Shown in pieces: positions 1 to 6,185 of a stretch of 6,414 nucleotides of DNA (positions within the stretch are counted from its first letter, which is position 1; each line of letters begins with the position of its first letter). Below the pieces are notes generated by a model, which searched no databases, had not been told where the DNA came from, and worked only from the letters and a program-made list of their open reading frames with translations. The position numbers and the translations under genes were made by a program. Source of the stretch: GCA-2726245 sp035513655 (GTDB lineage: Bacteria > Planctomycetota > Planctomycetia > Pirellulales > Pirellulaceae); the NCBI GenBank assembly GCA_035513655.1, contig DATKBV010000499.1:1-6414 (forward strand), given 5' to 3'.

Positions 1-439
1 GCAAGCCATCGAACTTGGTTGTGGAATTGGAGTCGTCGGTTTGGCGGCGCTGCTCGCGGGACTTGATGTCACCTTCACGGATCGCGTCGGACTCGCCGTT
101 GACACAGCTGTCGAGAACGCACATCGCAACGGCTTTGCCAATGCCCACGGATTCGCATTGGATTGGGCCCACCCTCCGAAAGCGCAATACCCGATCATCC
201 TCGCCTCCGATGTCTTGTATGACCGCGAACTGCACGCGTACCTGCTACGCGCTATTGAATCAATGCTGGCCGACGGCGGCGAGTGTTGGATTGGCGATCC
301 GGGCCGCTCGGCGACGAATGCGTTTCTCGAACAAGTCGCTGCAACGCGGTTCAACCTGCGAATGCGAAACGAACGAGGCAGCGACGTCACGCACCTCAAG
401 CTTGGCGAGTTCCGGCTGATCATGCTGCGAAAAGAATGA
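1..439 (+). CDS. Class I SAM-dependent methyltransferase (protein lysine / nicotinamide N-methylase-like), 5' partial
   Basis: The reading frame is open from base 2 to the TGA at 437-439 and gives 145 visible residues; the N-terminus lies upstream of the window. Near the visible start is the SAM-binding motif I, ELGCGIGVVGL (visible residues 4-14). The acidic residue ending strand beta-2 follows in TFTD (D27), which in this fold normally contacts the ribose of SAM. Later come a motif-IV-like ILASDVLYD (66-74) and WIGDPGR (96-102). This combination is typical of the METTL21 / Methyltransf_16 and COG3897 group, which includes the ETF-beta lysine methyltransferase and proteins annotated as nicotinamide N-methylases. 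The enzyme should be cytosolic and transfer a methyl group from SAM, most likely to a protein lysine, but the substrate cannot be read from sequence. It is separated from the next gene by 140 bp that include a possible promoter, so the two are probably not one operon. Fold assignment is strong; substrate assignment is weak. Confidence 0.88.
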   Translation, partial: QAIELGCGIGVVGLAALLAGLDVTFTDRVGLAVDTAVENAHRNGFANAHGFALDWAHPPKAQYPIILASDVLYDRELHAYLLRAIESMLADGGECWIGDPGRSATNAFLEQVAATRFNLRMRNERGSDVTHLKLGEFRLIMLRKE

Positions 440-487
440 GATGTGACGCGGGGGCATCGATTATTCATTTCACACGGGGACCTTCTG

Positions 488-496
488 TGGTATCAT
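488..496 (+). promoter_or_regulatory. Possible extended -10 promoter for the exported propeller gene
   Basis: TGGTATCAT fits the extended -10 pattern TGnTATAAT with one mismatch in the hexamer (TATCAT). It lies about 85 bases upstream of the ATG at 580, in the 140-bp gap after the methyltransferase. No good -35 element is found at the usual spacing, so this is a sequence-match suggestion only. The remaining leader is pyrimidine-rich (CCTTCCGCCTTCCGCTTCCC). A GGAG lies 12 bases before the start codon, which is too far for an ideal ribosome-binding site. Confidence 0.3.
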
Positions 497-579
497 AAGC
501 CCGCCAACTGAAATTGCCATCACGCGTTTGCCTACCTTCCGCCTTCCGCTTCCCTTGCTCACCGGAGTCTGATTGAACC

Positions 580-1971
580 ATGAAACCTTCCCTCAAGTTC
601 GTCGCGGTACTGTGGTTATCGATCCACGTGAGTCTTGCTTTTGCGGAGCCACTGGATATCGGCTCGCGTTTGGAGTTGTTCGTCGATGACTACGTTGTCG
701 AGAAGCTGGAAGGCGATGCCACGCTGCACTTGCATCGTCCGGAACCTCAAGAGGTTGTGTTGGTGACCGACAAGCCGTGGGAAGGCAATACGTCTGCCTA
801 CTACACCATCTTTCGCGACGGCGAGCTGTATCGCGCCTACTATCGCGGTTCGCATTGGGACGAAGTCGCCAAGAAGGCCGCTCACCCGGAAGTTGTATGC
901 TATGCCGAGAGCAAGGACGGTATTCATTGGACGAAGCCGGAACTTGGGCTGTGTGAGTTTAACGGTTCCAAGCAAAACAACATCGTGTGGGATGGCATCG
1001 GGACGCATTGTTTTGCCGCCTTCAAAGATACGAACCCCGATTGTGCCGAGGACGCTCGCTATAAGGGAATCGCGCGCGGTCGGCCGACTGGCGAGAAGGG
1101 GTTGTATATTTTTAAGTCGCCGGACGGGATTCATTGGACGCGCATCAAAGACAAACCAGTCATCACGAACGGCTACTTCGATTCGCAGAACCTCGCATTT
1201 TGGGATGCCCACGCGAAGACCTATCGCGAATACCACCGCACGTTTGTCGATGGCATCCGAGCGATCATGACGGGCACTTCTCCGGACTACGTGAATTGGA
1301 CCGAGCCGGTGTTGCTCAACTACGGTGACGCACCGAATCAACATCTGTACACGAATGCCGTCCTGCCGTACGACCGCGCGCCGCATATTTTGCTCGGGTT
1401 TCCCACGCGCTACCTACCCAAGGAAGGCCAGCGCGTTGAACCGACGTTCATGGCCAGCCATGACGGACTGAACTTCAAGCGGTGGCTCGATCCCATCATC
1501 CCCGAAGATGCTCCGGAAGATCGCGCCGGCAACCGCAGCAACTACATGACTTGGGGATTGGTACAACTGCCCGGCAACGATCAAGAGTATTCGGTCTACG
1601 CCACGGAAGCGTATTACACGGGGCCCGATAGTCGCGTGCGACGATTTACTTATCGCGTGGACGGTTTCGTGTCGCTTCGCGGCGGAGCCGAGGGTGGATC
1701 GCTGGTTACCAAACCGCTGGTCTTCGAGGGCGACGATTTAGTGCTGAACTTTCAAACGCGAGACGCAGGCAGCCTGCGCGTCGAACTGCAATCCGCCGAG
1801 GGGAATCCGCTCGCTGGTTTTGCGATCGCCGACTGCCAGCCGTTGCGGGGTGATTCGATCAAGCAGAAGGTTGTTTGGAGTGGCGGCAAGCTGTCGAGTC
1901 TCGCCGGCACAGCGATTCGGCTGCGCTACGAGGTCAACGACGCGGACGTCTATTCCTTCAAGTTCGAGTAG
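580..1971 (+). CDS. Secreted beta-propeller-like protein, GH32/GH43-like (function unknown)
   Basis: The 463-residue protein starts with a clear Sec signal peptide: K at 2 and 6, a hydrophobic stretch (about 7-20), and a likely cut after SLAFA (residue 22). The mature part therefore acts in the periplasm or outside the cell. Residues 23 to about 365 contain several copies of an S-x-D-G-x-x-W motif: SKDGIHW (111-117), SPDGIHW (180-186), a degenerate SPDYVNW (234-240) and SHDGLNF (293-299). Spacing of 53-69 residues matches one blade each of a five-bladed propeller, as in GH32, GH43 and sialidase-type proteins. The last 90 or so residues look like a small beta-sandwich cap. The early ELFVDDYVVEKL segment is familiar to me from planctomycete exported proteins annotated as hypothetical or glycosidase-like. 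I do not see the WMNDPNG/RDP/EC motifs of true GH32 enzymes, so hydrolase activity is unproven. The start is firm because the signal peptide begins directly at this ATG. The gene appears to be monocistronic. Confidence 0.88.
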   Translation: MKPSLKFVAVLWLSIHVSLAFAEPLDIGSRLELFVDDYVVEKLEGDATLHLHRPEPQEVVLVTDKPWEGNTSAYYTIFRDGELYRAYYRGSHWDEVAKKAAHPEVVCYAESKDGIHWTKPELGLCEFNGSKQNNIVWDGIGTHCFAAFKDTNPDCAEDARYKGIARGRPTGEKGLYIFKSPDGIHWTRIKDKPVITNGYFDSQNLAFWDAHAKTYREYHRTFVDGIRAIMTGTSPDYVNWTEPVLLNYGDAPNQHLYTNAVLPYDRAPHILLGFPTRYLPKEGQRVEPTFMASHDGLNFKRWLDPIIPEDAPEDRAGNRSNYMTWGLVQLPGNDQEYSVYATEAYYTGPDSRVRRFTYRVDGFVSLRGGAEGGSLVTKPLVFEGDDLVLNFQTRDAGSLRVELQSAEGNPLAGFAIADCQPLRGDSIKQKVVWSGGKLSSLAGTAIRLRYEVNDADVYSFKFE

Positions 1972-1977
1972 CGACGT

Positions 1978-2060
1978 CGCCCTGTTTGTCATCCCACATC
2001 ATCCCCCCCTTTTTGCGTTCTCTTTATCCTTTTCCCCCGAGAGTCCTTTTCTTCGGCCTT
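1978..2060 (+). terminator. C-rich, G-poor trailer, possible Rho-dependent termination region
   Basis: Directly after the propeller gene, bases 1981-2050 contain by count about 27 C and only 7 G in 70 bases, including runs CCCCCCC, TTTTT and CCCCC. Such an unstructured C-rich, G-poor transcript segment is what Rho utilisation sites look like. No GC-rich hairpin followed by a T run is present here, so an intrinsic terminator is not supported. A perfect palindrome GCGACGTCGC (1971-1980) overlaps the last base of the stop codon. Confidence 0.3.
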
Positions 2061-2482
2061 TCGTCGGGCTTGTCGTAGCGCGCATCAGTCCGACAGCACG
2101 CCAAGTCCCATGGAGACGTACGGCACGAGCATCACGATCCATCGTGGCGCGCTCGTTTGCCACTCTCCGACGAACAGATGAGAGAATGCATAGATTACCA
2201 TTAATCAACTTCCGACGAACTTATCCGTCAACCACCGCGTGAATCGTCGACGACCATCTGGAAACGTGCGTCTTCCCCTTCCTCCGCCGCGCCTCATCGG
2301 ACGCCCGCCCCACATCCCGGCACCCAGTACCGCCATCCTCACGGAAACGCTAATTTTGACTGACAGGCTCATTGCTCCTTGGCATTGCCGACGCGTAACG
2401 GCAGCGTTCACGCGGCGCGCGCGAGGCTTTGATTCAGGACCGGCGTCGTCGCCCGCTCGCGTGCAACGCCGTTTGTTCGTCC
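2061..2482. other. Intergenic stretch without a supported gene
   Basis: No reading frame here resembles a known protein. The open frames on both strands are short or arginine-rich and low in complexity, as expected for GC-rich non-coding DNA. The stretch holds an imperfect inverted repeat at 2126-2155 (CGAGC and CACGAT on the left, ATCGTG and GCTCG on the right) and a palindrome TCGTCGACGA at 2244-2253. I see no mobile-element ends, target duplications or RNA genes in it. Confidence 0.5.
2126..2155. repeat. Imperfect inverted repeat
   Basis: The arms are CGAGC (2126-2130) plus CACGAT (2133-2138) against ATCGTG (2141-2146) plus GCTCG (2151-2155). The inner arms are separated by only CC, and the outer arms by unequal spacers of 2 and 4 bases. 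As RNA it could form a stem with an internal bulge; as DNA it resembles an operator-like dyad. It has no T run next to it and no adjacent gene start, so its role is open. Confidence 0.35.
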
Positions 2483-2914
2483 TTATTCTCCGGAGTTGGC
2501 AACTAATGAAGCGAGACAGATCCCAGTTGCAATCGCCTGCAATCTCATGCACATCTTCCTACAAACGAATTCAGCGTTGGCAATATGGCATTTCTTTGGA
2601 ACATACACGAGGATGAGTCTTCCCGAATCATCCCGAAACTGATATTGGCAATTGTTCCGTCGCCCCTGCAGGGGCAACTCTCCTTCCCAACGTTCGGTTC
2701 GATAGTTACGGAAGGATCTAACGCACTTTACGCATTCGAGACCATCAATCTCAACAGATGCGCTTTTGAATCCAATCGGAATCGAAATATTGTAACCTCT
2801 TAAGTCCCAGCACATTTGGCGTGCATCCGCGATTACAGGAATTGTCGACGTATCGGTTTGGAGCAAGAGAGGATTCTTCAGGCCAAACCATCTCGACTTG
2901 AAGTAGCCGCGCAT
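2483..2914 (-). CDS. Possible orphan ORF, cysteine-rich hypothetical protein
   Basis: This 143-codon frame runs from an ATG at 2914 to a TAA at 2483, with an in-frame TGA ten codons upstream, so it is bounded. It is the only sizeable open frame in the gap that is not an antisense shadow of a recognised gene. I do not recognise the product. It has eight cysteines, including CVKC (61-64) and C118/C122, which could bind metal or could simply reflect non-coding sequence. It has no signal peptide at its start and no clear membrane segment. Codon use differs from the neighbours: third positions are only about half G/C, and five AGA plus one AGG arginine codons appear, which fits either foreign origin or chance. 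No Shine-Dalgarno site precedes the ATG. It could also be a decayed gene fragment. It lies 311 bp downstream of the operon's stop, separated by repeats, so it would need its own promoter. Confidence 0.35.
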   Translation of the reverse strand: MRGYFKSRWFGLKNPLLLQTDTSTIPVIADARQMCWDLRGYNISIPIGFKSASVEIDGLECVKCVRSFRNYRTERWEGELPLQGRRNNCQYQFRDDSGRLILVYVPKKCHIANAEFVCRKMCMRLQAIATGICLASLVANSGE

Positions 2915-2968
2915 AGGTAGGGAAAAGCTTAAAGCACTTCAACCAAAGACGAGCTTCATTAATTCACG

Positions 2969-3024
2969 TGGCAAGCGCCAAGATAAGACGTTTATCGCCG
3001 GTTTTATCCGGGTCGGCGACCGGG
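2969..3024. repeat. Cluster of three small inverted repeats
   Basis: Three stems follow one another within 56 bases. The first is TGGC-AAGC-GCCA (2969-2980). The second is GATAA-GACGT-TTATC (2982-2996). The third is CCGGGTC-GGC-GACCGGG (3008-3024), with one G-G mismatch, followed by TTTT on the plus strand. The last could be a weak intrinsic terminator for plus-strand transcripts, but no plus-strand gene lies nearby. The cluster may be a structured RNA element, a remnant of a small mobile repeat, or chance. Confidence 0.35.
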
Positions 3025-3113
3025 TTTTGCCAGTCATACTCCAGGTCAGCAAAGATTCTAGCTTCCCGTGATCCCTACCGCAATCAAGGGGTAGTTTTCG
3101 CCAGATTCAGAAC

Positions 3114-3211
3114 CTCCTGACTTCTGGCTTCTGACTTCTGACTTCTGACCTCTGACTTCTGACTTCTGACTTCTGACTTCTGACTTCTGACCTCTGACCT
3201 CTGACCTCTGT
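3114..3211. repeat. Heptanucleotide tandem repeat, 14 units of CTTCTGA
   Basis: Bases 3114-3211 divide exactly into fourteen 7-bp units with no insertion or deletion. Eight are CTTCTGA and three are CCTCTGA (units 6, 12 and 13). The outer units carry one or two changes: CTCCTGA, CTTCTGG and the last, CCTCTGT. The array ends 14 bases after the stop codon of the minus-strand glycosyltransferase operon, so it would be transcribed as UCAGAAG repeats in that message's trailer. On the minus strand all three frames stay open (repeating SEVRSQK); on the plus strand each frame meets TGA every seven codons. A short GGCCG-CT-CGGCC inverted repeat (3212-3223) sits between the array and the stop codon. 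It lies outside any credible gene, so coding phase variation is not supported. Confidence 0.95.
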
Positions 3212-3225
3212 GGCCGCTCGGCCGC

Positions 3226-4332
3226 TTATCCTGCCAACAGGCTCCGATACAAATCCACGTGACGTTGCACCATTTTCTCGACGGAGAACTCTTCGCGCAT
3301 GCGCGTTCGAGCAGCCGCGCCGAACTTGGCGGCTCGATCGGCATCGTCAACGATTAGCTGCGTCTTACGTGCCATCTCGGCCGAGTCGCCCACGGGGACC
3401 AAATACCCTGTTTGCTCCGGGAGCACTAAGTCGCGATTGCCGGGAATGTCCGAAGCAACGACCGGTACGCCGGCCGACATCGCTTCCATGATCGCATTCG
3501 ACTGGCCTTCATAGCCGCTGGCGAGCCAGAAGCAATCCAACAAAGGCAGCAAGTCTCGCACGTTGTTTCGTTCGCCCAGGAAATGAACGCGATCCGCAAT
3601 GCGAACTTCGTTGCGGAAGCGGAGCAAAGCTTCTCGCTGCGGACCATCGCCGATGAGCAGGAGGTGCGTGTCGTCGCGTGCGGCTTTCAACAACTCGGCG
3701 GCCCACATTAAATCCTTCGTCCGTTTCTGCGGCCAAAGTCGCCCCACGGAACCGATCAGCTTGGCATCGCTAGGAAGTTGGAGTTCGTCGAGCAGTTTCT
3801 GACGAGTCACCTTGCCGCTCGGCTCAACAGGCCGGATGCCATTTGGGATGATGACGAACTTCTCCGCGGGAATACCGTGTTCGCCATAAAAGTCACGCAC
3901 GCCGGTGCTGTTAGTGACAATCCGCTGAGTGCGTTTGGCGAGGTGTCGATCAATCGCGAACTCGTGCCACGCCTTCCAACGATCCACGCAACGTTCGCCC
4001 GCCAGCACATGTTTAACGCCCGCCGAAAATGCGGCCTGTCTGCCGTAACAATTCGCCGCGAAGATCCAGGTGTGAACGAGATCTGGCTTGAGTTTTGTGA
4101 TGCAAGCTTTCAATCTTCGGTAGGCGAACGGATCGACTTTCAGCTTTTTCCCGATGATTGTCACAGGCACATCGTGAGCGCGCAGGGTTTCTTCATAAGG
4201 CCCGGTATGCGTGAGCACGGCGATATGAACATCGAACTCGTCGCGAGGCAACTCGATTGCCAGTTCGGTCAGTTGCTTTTCCGCGCCGCCGCGGACGAGC
4301 GTGGGAATGATTTGAAGTACGCGAATCGTCAT
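3226..4332 (-). CDS. GT4-family glycosyltransferase (group 1)
   Basis: The 368-residue product has the usual length and two-domain GT-B layout of retaining GT4 enzymes, which move a sugar from a nucleotide-sugar donor to a glycan or lipid-linked acceptor at the inner face of the membrane. The N-terminal domain opens with RVLQIIPTLVRGGAEKQL (4-21), with the glycine loop GGAE. The linker carries IIPNGI (161-166). The C-terminal donor domain has VGRLWPQKR (196-204), LLIGDGPQRE (225-234) and EGQSNAIMEAMSAG (275-288), in which E275 and E283 form the intact EX7E motif. The frame extends upstream to 4500, but I choose the ATG at 4332. The protein begins with the first beta strand there, a GAGGG ribosome-binding site lies 5 bases before it (4338-4342), and it overlaps the preceding stop as ATGA. 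It is the last gene of the operon. The acceptor and sugar cannot be told from sequence; a role in surface polysaccharide is likely. Confidence 0.93.
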   Translation of the reverse strand: MTIRVLQIIPTLVRGGAEKQLTELAIELPRDEFDVHIAVLTHTGPYEETLRAHDVPVTIIGKKLKVDPFAYRRLKACITKLKPDLVHTWIFAANCYGRQAAFSAGVKHVLAGERCVDRWKAWHEFAIDRHLAKRTQRIVTNSTGVRDFYGEHGIPAEKFVIIPNGIRPVEPSGKVTRQKLLDELQLPSDAKLIGSVGRLWPQKRTKDLMWAAELLKAARDDTHLLLIGDGPQREALLRFRNEVRIADRVHFLGERNNVRDLLPLLDCFWLASGYEGQSNAIMEAMSAGVPVVASDIPGNRDLVLPEQTGYLVPVGDSAEMARKTQLIVDDADRAAKFGAAARTRMREEFSVEKMVQRHVDLYRSLLAG

Positions 4333-5510
4333 GCGGTCCCTCGCGATGTCGAGTGAGCAAGCTGCTGAAACAAAGTGAGATGATCGTCGACTACGCGAGC
4401 AAGCGAAAAGCACTCGTTCGCCCGCCGTCGCGCGGCGAGACCAAATTGTAACGCTAGTTCGGTTGATTCGAACAAGTGAGCGATCCGTTCGGACAGGCAC
4501 GGCCGGTCGCCCGATGGAATCAGATAGCCATGAACGGCATCGTCCATCAACTCTCTCAAGTCGGGCGTGTCGGTCGCGATGATCGGCAAGCCCGCCGACA
4601 TTGCCTCCACCAACGCCTGTGATGCGCCGTAATCTGGCGAAGGCGACACGAATACGTCGGCCGCGTGGTACAATTCGCTGAGCTCATCGAAGCTCCCGGG
4701 CATCGCGATCTGCTGACGCAAGCCAAACTCGACGATGCTCTCGTACAGCGAATCACGCAATGGCCCGTCGCCGATCAACCACAACTTCGCACTGGGCCAA
4801 CGATCCACAATCGGGAACCAGGCTCGAACCAGCTCGGCCAGACCGCGTCCTTCCGCGAAGCGGTCGACACAAATCGCGACCGGAGCGAACTCGGCGACGT
4901 GGAGATCTTGATTCACATCGGCAAGCGCCGAGCGAGCATAATATCTTGATGCTGCGCTGCGGAGTTCCATCGCCTCGGCACCATACTCGATCTGGTGGAT
5001 GGACGAGTAGCCGGCGCGTAACAATTCATCCGAACAGGCTTGGGTCGAAGCCACAATTGCCGCCGCGTTTTGGCATCGCCGCCGAATGCGACTTCCGAAA
5101 CGAGCACGATCTTGCCAATGACAATCGCCAGTCGTCCGGGCGCGTTGAGGTCGCAATACGACGGGCGGAGCGTCAGAACGCAGCGCACCCACGACGGCGT
5201 AGGCATCTTGGCGAAGGTTCATAACGTAGATGACATCAAACTCCTCACGGTGTTGACGAACCCAGCGCGCCAACGCTCGTAGATAACGAAACGTCGTCCA
5301 ACCACCTCGCGGCGAGCCCGGCAGCCGCTTCACAACGGCGCGCTGGTGTACGACGGATTCCGGCCAATCGCTGTGCCATCGCGCTGTAAGAATCGTCGTG
5401 GAACAACCTCGTGCGCAGAACTCGTTTGCAAGTCTAGAAGTGACGCGTTCCGTATCGCCGACCAGCGGCCAATACCGGGGAGTCACCATCAATAGCCGCA
5501 AAGGACTCAT
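4329..5510 (-). CDS. Divergent GT4-like glycosyltransferase with altered EX7E motif
   Basis: The 393-residue product has the GT-B, GT4-like pattern. The N-terminal strand RLLMVTPRYWP (5-15) is followed by GDTER (18-22) where most members have GGxER. The C-terminal domain has LWLIGDGPLRDSL (243-255), YHAADVFVSPSPDYG (281-295) and LVEAMSAGLPIIATDTP (300-316). Several donor-site signatures are degenerate. The first glutamate of EX7E is Y294 (second is E302), with D293 just before it. The usual PNG before the linker reads EYGAE (175-179), and the VGRL..KG loop reads CVDRFAEGRG (214-223). It may use an unusual donor, depend on a partner, or have reduced activity. The ATG start overlaps the hpt stop as ATGA, and its own TGA overlaps the next start in the same way, so it is translationally coupled on both sides. 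No Shine-Dalgarno is visible before its start. Family membership is firm, activity is not. Confidence 0.9.
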   Translation of the reverse strand: MSPLRLLMVTPRYWPLVGDTERVTSRLANEFCARGCSTTILTARWHSDWPESVVHQRAVVKRLPGSPRGGWTTFRYLRALARWVRQHREEFDVIYVMNLRQDAYAVVGALRSDAPPVVLRPQRARTTGDCHWQDRARFGSRIRRRCQNAAAIVASTQACSDELLRAGYSSIHQIEYGAEAMELRSAASRYYARSALADVNQDLHVAEFAPVAICVDRFAEGRGLAELVRAWFPIVDRWPSAKLWLIGDGPLRDSLYESIVEFGLRQQIAMPGSFDELSELYHAADVFVSPSPDYGASQALVEAMSAGLPIIATDTPDLRELMDDAVHGYLIPSGDRPCLSERIAHLFESTELALQFGLAARRRANECFSLARVVDDHLTLFQQLAHSTSRGTA

Positions 5511-6037
5511 GGTCTGTCGTCGGCCAGATCTTCCGGCTCCAGTACTGCAAGGTAACGAAGATTCCGATACTGGTCGGCGTAATCCAACCCGTAACCAACC
5601 ACAAACTCGTTCGGAATCTCAAACGCCACGAACTCGGGATTGAAATCGACCTCCTGTCGACCATGCTTGCGAAGCAGTACCGCCGTCTTGACCGAAGTCG
5701 GGGCCAGTTCCTTTAACTTGGCAACGACTTCGACCAGTGTATGCCCCGTATCAAAGATGTCGTCGACTACCAACACATCTCGTCCGGCAACATTCAGCAT
5801 CATTTCCGAATTGATCGTCAACTGGCTACGATTCGTACCACTGCGATAGCTGCTCGCCTGCAGCACGCCGACACGTAGCGGCATATCAAGCTGTCGAATA
5901 AGATCCGCCAACAGGACAACGCTGCCGGTCAAGACGCCGACGATTGTCAGCGGTTGCTTGCCATACGCCGCGGCGATCTCGCTCGCCATGCGAACGACGC
6001 CAGATTGGAGTTCATCTTCGCTGAGTAACGTCTTCAC
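5507..6037 (-). CDS. hpt: Hypoxanthine phosphoribosyltransferase
   Basis: The 176-residue product matches bacterial HPRT in length and motifs. It catalyses PRPP-dependent conversion of hypoxanthine (and often guanine) to IMP or GMP in purine salvage, in the cytosol. The PPi-binding loop region GVLTGSVVLLADLIR (34-48), the flexible loop SSYRSG (62-67), the PRPP-binding motif VLVVDDIFDTGHTL (88-101, acidic pair D92-D93), the base-binding LLRKHGR (121-127) and FVVGYGLDY (145-153) are all present and in order. The start is GTG at 6035-6037. An in-frame TAG lies upstream without another usual start between, and the next in-frame ATG would cut off the first 16 residues. No strong Shine-Dalgarno is seen. 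It is the first gene of the minus-strand operon and overlaps the first glycosyltransferase by 4 bp (ATGA). It may instead be annotated hpt/hprT; guanine use cannot be decided here. Confidence 0.95.
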   Translation of the reverse strand: MKTLLSEDELQSGVVRMASEIAAAYGKQPLTIVGVLTGSVVLLADLIRQLDMPLRVGVLQASSYRSGTNRSQLTINSEMMLNVAGRDVLVVDDIFDTGHTLVEVVAKLKELAPTSVKTAVLLRKHGRQEVDFNPEFVAFEIPNEFVVGYGLDYADQYRNLRYLAVLEPEDLADDRP

Positions 6038-6078
6038 GCTTGGCGATCCGGTTCCGGGTTGTCGGATGTGACGTCGCT

Positions 6079-6084
6079 ATTCTA
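6079..6084 (-). promoter_or_regulatory. Possible -10 element of the hpt operon
   Basis: On the minus strand this reads TAGAAT, five of six matches to TATAAT, about 41 bases before the hpt GTG. No convincing -35 hexamer is found 16-18 bases upstream. It is the best placed candidate in the 148-bp divergent gap. Confidence 0.3.
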
Positions 6085-6121
6085 AAAGGGGCGTTCACGG
6101 ACGGGTAGCCCAAGCCCGCGG

Positions 6122-6136
6122 TCAGCGGTACGCTGA
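6122..6136. promoter_or_regulatory. 15-bp dyad in the divergent hpt/esterase intergenic region
   Basis: TCAGCG-GTA-CGCTGA is a perfect 6-bp inverted repeat around a 3-base centre. It lies 50 bases before the esterase ATG and about 38 bases upstream of the possible hpt -10. Its position between divergent genes fits an operator, but no regulator is encoded in the window and a dyad this short may be chance. Confidence 0.3.
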
Positions 6137-6185
6137 GCAAGGGTGACGACAATCGAATGAAGGCCTGGGAGGCGAAGGCACCGCG

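Noticed and set aside
616..1386. Minus-strand frame of 256 codons inside the propeller gene
   Set aside because: Antisense shadow of a clear signal-peptide-bearing gene; composition rich in R and V with no recognisable motif.
2205..2552. Minus-strand frame of 115 codons in the gap
   Set aside because: Arginine/glycine-rich low-complexity translation typical of GC-rich non-coding DNA, and it overlaps the better orphan candidate.
3008..3028. Intrinsic terminator on the plus strand
   Set aside because: The stem has a central mismatch and only four T residues follow; no plus-strand gene ends nearby. Kept only as part of the inverted-repeat cluster.
3114..3211. CRISPR array
   Set aside because: Units are 7 bp and directly contiguous, with no spacers and no cas genes nearby.
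3084..3350. Minus-strand 88-codon frame running through the tandem repeat, with SEVRSQK repeats
   Set aside because: The repeat is open in all three minus frames by its sequence alone, and the N-terminal part is out of frame inside the glycosyltransferase gene. No independent coding evidence.
3778..4356. Plus-strand frame of 192 codons opposite the glycosyltransferase
   Set aside because: Antisense to a motif-complete GT4 gene; no independent family signature.
4333..4500. 56-codon N-terminal extension of the last glycosyltransferase
   Set aside because: The extension is arginine/serine-rich, overlaps the upstream gene in another frame, and precedes a well-placed ribosome-binding site and a typical GT4 N-terminus at 4332.
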